DNA from: Tretioscincus oriximinensis
Taxonomy: Eukaryota > Chordata > Lepidosauria > Squamata > Gymnophthalmidae
NCBI GenBank assembly: GCA_022410635.1
Contig: JAJVDF010000863.1
Span: 169,730 to 233,729, forward strand
Length of the DNA: 64,000 bases
Direction: 5' to 3'
Below are positions 56,308-64,000 of the stretch, in pieces. The position numbers and the translations under genes were made by a program. The notes beneath the pieces are model-generated. The model worked only from the letters and a program-made list of their open reading frames with translations, did not search any database and had not been told where the DNA came from. Every line of letters begins with the position of its first letter. The first letter of the stretch is position 1.

Positions 56308-56597
56308 AGAATGGCTCAGTTGCTAAGGAGACATCTTCCATCTGGGAGATCAGGTTTCGAAGTCCTGTGTCGGACATGGGGAAGGATGAGCGCCTTCCAC
56401 TAGTCTGCAGCTCTAGCCAACTCAGCTATTCAAAAGAGATGCAAATGTTGTAATCTGCATTTCAAATAGATAAATGAGTACCATCATTAACCTGATGAGG
56501 AAGATAGAATAAAATGTACACCTTGGAGTGAAAATTAACCCTGTAAGCCACTCTGGAAAAGAGCAGGGTATAAAAAGTTGATTATCTTTTTCTTCTA
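56308..56597 (+). mobile_element. tRNA-derived SINE
   Basis: Head AATGGCTCAGTTGCTAAGGA (A box), GGTTTCGAAGTCC (B box), body with CATTAACCTGATGAGGAAGA, tail GAGCAGGGTATAAAAAG, then TTCTTC. Probably unable to amplify; the head lacks its first bases. Confidence 0.85.
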
Positions 56598-56604
56598 ACA
56601 GAAT

Positions 56605-56760
56605 CTGCTATGGCGAGCCGTTACCAGAATGCACTTAATGTAAATTGTGTTAAGCTGCACTTGGCATGATTTTCAGAGCAACTCTTCACTATTGCTATGC
56701 AAACTGGTCACAGTGAGTTTCCCATTTGGACTAAATGAGAAATGTGGATGCCCATTGCAA
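56605..56760. repeat. Dispersed repeat related to 29795-29930
   Basis: Same order of short blocks in the same orientation as at 29.8 kb; family unknown. Confidence 0.5.
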
Positions 56761-57892
56761 AGCTTATTTTTCCCACAGCCATAAAGTGTTTTCTTCTATA
56801 GAGGAACAAACATCTGCCTGCTGTAGAAATAATAATGTGTGTATGTATGTGTGTGTGTGTCAAAAAGCTACATTGTATTCTAATATTATCAGATGTTAGA
56901 TAGAGGATTATACTGATTATACTATTTCTGTATTTGGAAAAAACACCCAATGATGTAATTACCCTGATACCTTCAGGAATAGAGCAAGGTATAAGTATAA
57001 ATAAATAGATAAAAATACTTTTGCTTTTGTCATTGACTTTCCTTTTTTATAACATTTATTGTGGTATTATTAAATATAAATGAGTGACACAATGTACCAT
57101 GGTTGTGTTGAGGTTTAATTGTATTGCAGTGATGTAGAGAGATTTAATATCATTGAAATACGCTAGGAGGAGAAAATCATGTATGTATAGTAGCTTATTG
57201 TCATTACGAGATCAGTTTCAGATGGAGGTACTCCAGCTCTGTAAATATACAAGTGATTTAAAGCAAAAAGTCACATAATGTAGTACCATGTATAGTAAGT
57301 GGCACTACTAGACAACATTATTTTTATTTGACTACTGCTTAATCTCTATTACCTTAAGGTGAGAATCACAGAATGATCATGCCTAACAGTGATTCTTGTA
57401 GCAGATAGTGAATCATGTAAGGTCATTTAAATCGGGATAAATAGTTCTTAGCACCTTCCTAGATCTGCTTTCCTAATTCACTTTCTGTCAAAAGCAATAT
57501 CTGATTCTTGCAAGCCTCTCAGCATGAGTCTTTTGCCAAATCTAAAGAAAATACATTTTACTCTTTGAAAGCCTTGTAAAAATTACTGGTAAGAATATGC
57601 TAAAAAAGTAAATGATGCCTTTGCAAGCCAAATGAGCAGTAAGTATTGATAAATTAAAGATACTGTGGATCTTATGACTCACACATCCCTTGTTTTATTC
57701 ATATCCTCTCAGGCTCAGGCAACATGTACAGTCATCTTTTAGATATTCTATTTTAACTGATGTTTAGAAGTATCTTATTGTGACCTGTCCTGGAAACTCA
57801 AATAAACAAATACCAATACCCAAATATTTATAAATGGGATAAATGCACTTCTCCCTACACTCTGTATTTTAAATGTTTTTTATAACATCCTT
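56761..57892. other. Unannotated AT-rich DNA, short (GT)n
   Basis: GTGTGT/GTAT run at 56837-56861. Nothing else recognised. Confidence 0.5.
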
Positions 57893-58092
57893 TTTACCAA
57901 AAAGAACATAGCTTTTTTGTATTCACCACAAAAAACACCCAGTGAAGTAGGTGAGGCTCAGAGAATTCTAAAGAACTGTGACTGGCCCAAAGCCACCCAG
58001 CTGGCTTCATGGAGGTGTGTGGGATTGAACTGGGAGGCTACCAAGTAAGAGTCCAGAACTGTAACCACTATACCAAACTGGCTCAATGCTCT
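57893..58092 (-). mobile_element. tRNA-derived SINE, second family (MIR/squamate-like)
   Basis: Minus strand: GCCAGTTTGGTATAGTGGTT head with A box, CAGTTCAATCCCAC B box, then the core with CATGAAGCCAGCTGGGTGGC and a following GGGCCAGTCACAG, resembling the CORE/MIR-type and squamate tRNA SINEs. Distinct from the TTC-tailed SINE above. Confidence 0.75.
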
Positions 58093-59267
58093 GATATCAT
58101 TTGGTATTGAAACCAAGAACCCAGTATGTTAAAAAAGGGGGAGGAATCTTTCAGTATAGGAAAAACTAGCATCAGTTCTAGTTGTTGTAGATAATTCAAA
58201 GAAGTATCAATATTAATCAGGATCAGAAATTAGAGCAAGAAAGGTCTTGTAGCACCTTAGAGACTAACAAAAACCTTGATCTTTTGTAGAGGAAGGCTAC
58301 ATTTTAAGAATGGGTTTTAAATCTTAATTTAAAGAATACAGCAAAATCTGCACTTTTCTTTGTGTGGCTTTCCTTCACCTTACATACAAGAAGACTTTCC
58401 TCTAGGACAAAGCTTTCCTATGCAATTTCATTGCCTGGTTATTTGCTTTCTTGCTTGCCAGAAAATAGCCAATTAAAAGTGATGCTCTTTTACTTACTTA
58501 CCAAGGAAGCCTAGAGCACTCTTGTTGCCTCTTGCTTGCCAAGAAACAGTGAGTGAGGGCAGGATTCTTTCAGCAAAGCAGACTATAAGATCTTGTAAGT
58601 TCTAGCATGAGCAACCCACACGGAAAGAAAATGAGAGACCTGGTAAGCTTCGCATTCAGAATCTTTATATAGCTACTTTTAAAATCTACTTTATAAATTC
58701 ATAACGTGAAGCTCAAAAACCCTATCTGCCCAATCAACGGCTGGTGTGAAACTGCTATTTTAAGGCTCCTCTGTATGCAAACAAAGCCTTATTTCTTCAT
58801 GTTCAAAAGAATCTGTTGCTGAGTGCAGAAATTATTAGCCAGGTGCCAATAAGAGCAACATAGGTCCTGTTCTACATCCCAGATTATTACACCAGGCTAT
58901 TGCAAGGTGTACTACTTCCAAGGTTGTTGGTCCAGGACTACAGAAAAATGACTTGGATTACAACTTTGAAACCAGGGATAGTTTGTTCTATTGCTTTCAT
59001 ATCAGGCTTGGTCACTAGCAAACTCTACACAGCCTGCCATGTTCTTGTCCATCTGTACATTCTTCATAGCCTGCTATCTGGCTTGGATTTTTTCCTGAAT
59101 ATTCAGGACTGTTTTCAACAGCATCTATATAGAGGTTATAAATATAACTAATAAGAGATAATATCAGGTTTGGTTCTGATTATAAGCTTAGTTTGATAGC
59201 ACATTTGTGAATTTTTAAAAAAATCTCTCTACTTATGTCTCAAAAAATGATACCCTGATGTATTTAT
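58093..59267. other. Unannotated DNA with MITE fragment
   Basis: 58238-58300 has GTCTTGTAGCACCTTAGAGA, the internal block of the palindromic hAT-like MITE family. Otherwise nothing recognised. Confidence 0.45.
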
Positions 59268-59889
59268 ACATCAGCAGCGGGTGGCGCAGTTTTTGTTTGG
59301 GAGGGGGGAAATCTCAGGGTTGAAGAGTTCTTTGGACATGCCCCAAAATTTGTTGACATCATTTCNGAGGGGGGTGGGGGGTGGGACAGGAAGTGATGTC
59401 ACTTCTGGGGGTAGGACATTAAGTAGCATCACTTCTGGGGGCTGGACAGGAAGTGGCATCACTTTTGGGGTGGGACATCCAGCTTTATTATTTAATTATA
59501 ATCCCAGGTCAAANCACTTTCTGAATAAATAAAGAAACCAGCACAAGCAGACAGGGAATCATTTTCTTTCAATGATTTCTAAAATTAGCATTACACATCT
59601 TGATTTTAATCTTTACATAACAAAGCTCCATTTTACTCACATTTTTGGCTGCTTCTGTTCCTACTGCCAGTTTCATGATCATGAACCTGTTGGAGATCCT
59701 GTTAGGGAGGAAAAAGGGAAAGAAGGTGGAAGGGAGGGAGGAAGGAAGAAAGGAAAGAAGAACAGATGGAAGGAAGGTGGAAGGGAGGAATTTAATAAGG
59801 AAAAAAGGAAGTAAAGAAAGTGGGAGGAAGGGAGAAAGGAAAGAAGGAAGGGTGGTGGAAGGGAGGAAGAAAATAAGGAAAGAAGGTAT
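59268..59889. mobile_element. Composite repeat with GGAA tract
   Basis: Begins CAGCAGCGGGTGGCGCAG, matching the element at 38622, then GGACAGGAAGTGATGTCACT units, a block shared with 55499, and a GGAA/GAAA purine tract with a TTTAATAAGG marker. The ORFs here simply translate the purine tract. Confidence 0.6.
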
Positions 59890-60639
59890 AATGGGTATTC
59901 GTTTTCCACGTTATTCAATGTCTAATGGAGATCAAAGGCAGCTTGGTCCGCAGTAGGTACACACGTGTAACAGGAATCACACGGGCAACACGACTTGGAT
60001 CAAGACGCAATTTCAGGAGGTCCACGGGTCATGGAGTCCTCCAGAATGCCCTTTTTAATCTTTTATTGACCCAAAATCAGAAGGCGTGTATCAAGATTAT
60101 GATGTCAAGAAAGGGGTGGGTAGATCCCACGTGGGTCAGGTGTGACACCTGTGTGACGTGTTTCTCTCCTCCCCAAGGAAGTGCACCCTGGTCAGGAAAC
60201 TCCAAATATGGTATAGGGTTGGTAAACAGGATAGACCCTCAGTAACCACTAATTGCTTATGCATTATCTTAATTACTGGAACCCAGTGACTCACCCTTAG
60301 GAGAAGTNGTTTTAACAATCTTAAATGGTTTACCTCCAGGCCACTATCAGGCTGATGGGTCAGCCCAGGTGCACAGCCTGGTTAAACAAAGATTGTGCCT
60401 TTGCCTTAGTGGGTGCCAATTTAATCTATTCAGTCTGGCAAGGCTTCATGAATGAGATATGCCTTGGGGGCAGGAAGAGAGGATTTGGCCTCTTCTGTTT
60501 ACTCCTGGGTTGGGTTGACCAGAGATTTTTGCAAAATTTCCATACAGGCCTGCTTTGGCTCACAGGGGTCAATCCAACTTCATTTTAATATTAATCTATA
60601 TATTGCCAATTAATATATGCTATATTACTGATTCCCACA
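59890..60639 (-). mobile_element. Possible solo LTR inside the purine tract
   Basis: The GGAA tract stops at 59889 and resumes at 60640. AAGGTA lies at both edges (about 59884 and 60640). The minus strand begins TGTGGGAATC and has AATAAA at 60062-60067. The other end is uncertain, with no clean TG..CA pair, so LTR identity is tentative. Confidence 0.38.
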
Positions 60640-61260
60640 AAGGTAGAAGGGAGGGAGGGAGGAAAGAAAGAAAAAAGTAAGTAGAGATGGAAGTAAAGGA
60701 AGTAAAGAAAGTGGAAAGAAGGAAGGCCAGGCCTTTCCCTAGTTTCACCCAGGCTGGAGGAACAAACGTTTCCCCAGCCTGAGCGAAGTTAGGAAAGAGG
60801 CAGAGGAGCCCAATGTTTTCCTTTGCTGTCTCTAAAGCAGCAAGGGAAAAAAGTGAGGCTTTTTAGCTTTGTTCCTGGCTTTGCCCAGGCTGGAGTGACA
60901 TTTTCCCAGCCTCAGCAAAGCTAGGACATGGGTTGGAAGGCACACTTGATCCCTTACCAGTCTCTCTGTCAGCCTGCTAGACGAATGCCAATACAAAATG
61001 GCACCTCCAGGCAGACTGAAAGAGGCTGTAGTCCCTCCCAGGCAGGCCACCCATTGGTTCTGGGATCAGCGACTCCTTTTGTCACTAGAAGAAGCTGCCT
61101 GGAGCTTTTTGATTTGTTGGCAGGTTTTCTATGAAGTCCTACGATTGGCCAATATTTCTCCATTGTTTTCTATGGAGATTTTATGCCCCATGAACCCAGA
61201 GGCCAGCCATCATTGACATCATTCTACCAATTCCAAGATGGGAAGGGCCAAATAGATTTT
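60640..61260. other. Purine tract, then GC-richer unidentified block
   Basis: The tract ends at about 60725. The rest has repeated CCAGCCT..GC modules (60750 and 60890: AGGCTGGAG, CCCAGCCT) suggesting internal duplication, and may be the right part of the composite repeat at 59268. Confidence 0.4.
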
Positions 61261-62937
61261 TTTAATAGCTAGTCAAGCTTTTCTCTGTGATATTTGTATT
61301 TTTGTGAGATAAAGAAAGATCTGTTTAGAATTCTCCACCCCTTTCATTGGCCTTTGAATCCTTGTGTAAAGGATGTAAAAAGTATTCAAAATCTATATGC
61401 AAAACCCTTAAGTTTATATATATCTTTATATAACTGAAAATATTAATCTCAGGCTCATCCTACTGAAAAAACAATGCTCTTATTGTTTGGAAATAAGTCA
61501 GATTTGGATGGTTAATGTTGTAGTGTGATCTTTCTGAATTGCTTTTCTACCTCACTACTATTATAATTCAGGGAAACACTCTGAATTTGATGTGTTTTTG
61601 CCTCACTACTATTATAATTCAGAGAAACACTCTGAATTTGATGTGTTTCTCCATGGCCCACATTAAAAGGTCCACATTCAGGGCACAAAGGAGGCAGATT
61701 TTCTGGAAGACAGAGACCACATTCCATTACTGAGTTTTCAATATTGACAAAATAAATTATGATGCTTCAGAAGAGACAGAATTGTTTATTCTCATTAATG
61801 AAATCCAAAAGAGTAACTGTCATAAGTAAATATTACAGGTCTGAAATAAAAGAGTTCTGAAATGGGGCAATTATTATTATTAATAAAAATAACTTTTCTG
61901 TTAACTTTTATTACAACTCAAATTCCATTGTGTCTAATTCATTTTTCTAATCTAGTATTTTCAATTTTATTAAGAGTCAGCAATTCCATTCCCCAAGCTG
62001 TTCTTAGTCTTCTTAGCTGAAAACAGATGGTTTCCTTTCAGCCTGATTCACAGCTGAATGTATTTCCAAAAACTTCCTTAGCTTAATGAAAATAAAAATT
62101 AAATAAATGTCATTATTGATGTTAATAACTCTAGATTATTCTTATTACCCTTTTCTCTCCAGCCAATCTACATCATGTTGTGTATCTACAGACTAAAAGA
62201 ATACAAAAGCACTTTGTGATTGATCCCCCTGCTTGGATGCCCAGCGCTGTTTTCAACTGTGTAATGACACCCTTTGACTTCATTAATCTTGCCTACATAC
62301 CTATCCAAAAAAACAGCTGGAGTTTTCACTTGTCTATTTAAGTTGATTCCTCCCTGCTGAGGGTTGACATCTGGGGGTTATTTTTGAAATTTGTCTACCT
62401 CTTCCTTTAGGATACATTAACCACCTTTGGCATAATATATGTGTGTATACCAAGGCTTTCTGAGTGTACCCAGCGTGAAAATTTCATATTACTTAGTTCC
62501 CCTTAGTACACATATTTATTTATAATACTATTGATATATATCTCCAATACTTGAATGCCTTAGGACAGGCTGCAATAAAAACAACATTAAAAAGAAACCA
62601 TTAAAAAGAATAACACTAAAAACAACAGTACCTGAAAAGTGGAAACTGTTCCCTTAACTGGTCAGCACAAAGAGATGTATACAGTGATGTACATAACATC
62701 TCTATAATCACTAAGAAGACCTTACAGGTGAATCTTTTAGGTAATATTCTCTTTCTTCCTGAGAAAGTCATCATTTATTTAGGGTGACCAAGATAGGTTA
62801 AGGAGGGAGGCAACTGCAGGGAAGTGAAAGGCCTGAAGCCATGCTGATTAGTTGAGGAAAAAGTCAAATCACCTACAAGACAATAGTTCATGTTCTTATT
62901 CAACTCTAATAATTCAATATTTCTAGCCAATAATGTT
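61261..62937. other. Unannotated AT-rich DNA
   Basis: Apart from the small tandem duplication at 61550, nothing recognised. Confidence 0.5.
61550..61648. repeat. Tandem duplication, 51-bp unit, two copies
   Basis: CCTCACTACTATTATAATTC starts both copies (61550 and 61601); one substitution (CAGGG/CAGAG) across the shared part. Confidence 0.92.
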
Positions 62938-63108
62938 CTTAAGGCTCTAGGGATGTTTAGTCTGCAAAAGATAAGATTGACATGAGACTTGATAGCTGTC
63001 TACAAATATCTGAAGGGCTGTCACAGAGCAAAGGGATTAGCATGGTTCTCATTGGCACATGGAAAGACTAGAAACAATGGAAAGAAACTGCAAGGAAGTA
63101 GATTTAGG
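62938..63108 (+). mobile_element. CR1-A internal fragment
   Basis: Covers LGMFSLQK to the GSRFR block of the C-terminal region, cut on the right at 63108 by the foldback element. Confidence 0.88.
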
Positions 63109-64000
63109 GTGTGTTCACGTGACTATTTTATGCCTCAGTTATAGCGACATTATGAAGGTTGTGTCACATGTATTAAGCGTGTATCAGTAAAACTTCCACA
63201 ATAAAGGCCATTTATTCTGCAATAAACTATTGCTGCAATAATCAGGAATAATTGTGGAGAACATCCGAAATCTCGCAGCCAACCTCCGTCATCTTGTAGC
63301 CAAGAAGAAGCGCCGCCTCCTTGCTTCGGCGGGGAAATCTGCCAGCATTTTTGCCCAGCCAGCCATCTGCCTGCTTTTGAAGGGTTCCTGCCTGGAGAGC
63401 AGATCTGCAAAAGCAAGGGGAACATTGACAGATGTCCAGCCAACCTCCCCACCTCCTACTCAGCAGCCCCCAAAAGCAGGCAGAGGCAGGCTAGAGAAAT
63501 TTCTGCAGAAGCAAACGGCTGTGTTCTGCTGCCTAGGCTCCTTATTGATGGGGCCAACAGAATGCAGCCGTCTCCGCCTCCTCTGCTTCGACAGAATTTC
63601 CTCTAGCCTGCCCTCTTCTTCTTGCTTTTGCAGAGCCAATCTCCAAGCAAAAACCTTCAAAGATGTCCTGTCAACTTTCCCACCTCCTCTTCAGCAGCCG
63701 CCAAAAGCAGGCAGAGGTAGGCTAGAGAAAATTCTGCTGAAGCAAACGGCTGCATTCTGCTGGCCCCATCCTTACGGAGCATAGCCTAAGCTCCATAGGG
63801 GTGGGGCCAACAGAACACTACTGTCTCTGCTTCGGCAGAATTTCCTCTAGTCTACCTCTGCCTGCTTTGGGGGGCTTCTGAGGAGGAGGTGGGGAGGTTG
63901 ACAGNATNTCTGTCAATGTTCCCCTTGCTTTTGCAGAGCCGATCTCCAGGCAGGAACCCTCCAAAAGCAGGCAGAGGTCTGGCTGGACAGGAAAAGGCTT
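63109..64000. mobile_element. Large nested foldback element, runs off the window
   Basis: Outer arms: 63380-63433 pairs with 63899-63961 (AAGGGTTCCTGCCTGG, GCAAAAGCAAGGGGAACATT and complements), extending to CCAGCCAGCC/GGCTGGAC further out. Inside are two consecutive smaller palindromes (63440-63640 and 63670-63895), both built from the module CCAAAAGCAGGCAGAGG / CTAGAGAAA / AGCAAACGGCTG. The left boundary near 63109 is where CR1-A stops. GC-rich; the ORF at 63254-63784 is a by-product. Confidence 0.8.

Noticed and set aside
59572..59956. Lys/Glu/Gly-rich ORFs
   Set aside because: Translation of a GGAA purine tract.
63254..63784. 176-codon ORF
   Set aside because: The translation repeats with the palindromic module (PPKAGRGRLEK twice); it is foldback DNA, not a protein gene.

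Overview
This window looks like non-genic DNA, intergenic or deep intronic, from a reptile, most probably a squamate (lizard or gecko-like). I found no host protein-coding gene, rRNA, functional tRNA or CRISPR array. The inference rests on the repeat mix: two CR1-type LINE lineages with amniote-style 3' ends, several 5'-truncated L1 copies with target-site duplications, an L2-clade tail, tRNA-headed SINEs ending in (TTC)n, a DIRS element, a chromovirus-type Ty3/gypsy fragment, hAT-like and Tc1/mariner-like non-autonomous DNA elements, and solo-LTR-like pieces. Species cannot be fixed from sequence alone. Isolated single N bases are scattered throughout.

I use two working names. CR1-A ends in ATTCTATG repeats and its copies share the motifs YLDFSKAFD and FADDTK. 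CR1-B ends in TTCTTATG repeats. Layout: 1-9 kb holds a CR1-B end, a rearranged CR1-A copy, a 260-bp TA-flanked MITE and a solo LTR inside a CR1-B copy. 9-17 kb holds two CR1-A copies, the second split by two separate L1 insertions. 18-29 kb holds three L1 ends, a roughly 515-bp tandem array and a 580-bp hAT-like element. 30-40 kb holds two CR1-A copies (one with a 624-codon open reverse transcriptase frame), CR1-B pieces, an LTR/promoter-like block and an L2 tail. 41-46 kb holds a fresh L1 stub, SINEs and a CR1-A in CR1-B nest. 47-51 kb is a decayed DIRS element with inverted terminal repeats. 53-56.6 kb is an L1 ORF1 region split by a truncated chromovirus that is itself interrupted. 59-64 kb is polypurine composite repeat and a large nested foldback that runs off the right edge.

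Nothing here works together as a pathway. The window is a stratified record of mobile-element insertion, and the nesting gives relative ages: CR1-B is older than CR1-A at 43.7-44.2 kb, and CR1-A is older than L1 at 12.4-16.7 kb. The only long open frame with intact catalytic motifs is the CR1-A ORF at 34934-36808. I see no clear evidence of a new biological system. The most unusual structures are the terminal foldback, the 27-bp duplication around an insertion inside the chromovirus, the exact inverted repeat at 52785-52915, and the non-twin-priming inversion at 2.2-2.9 kb.
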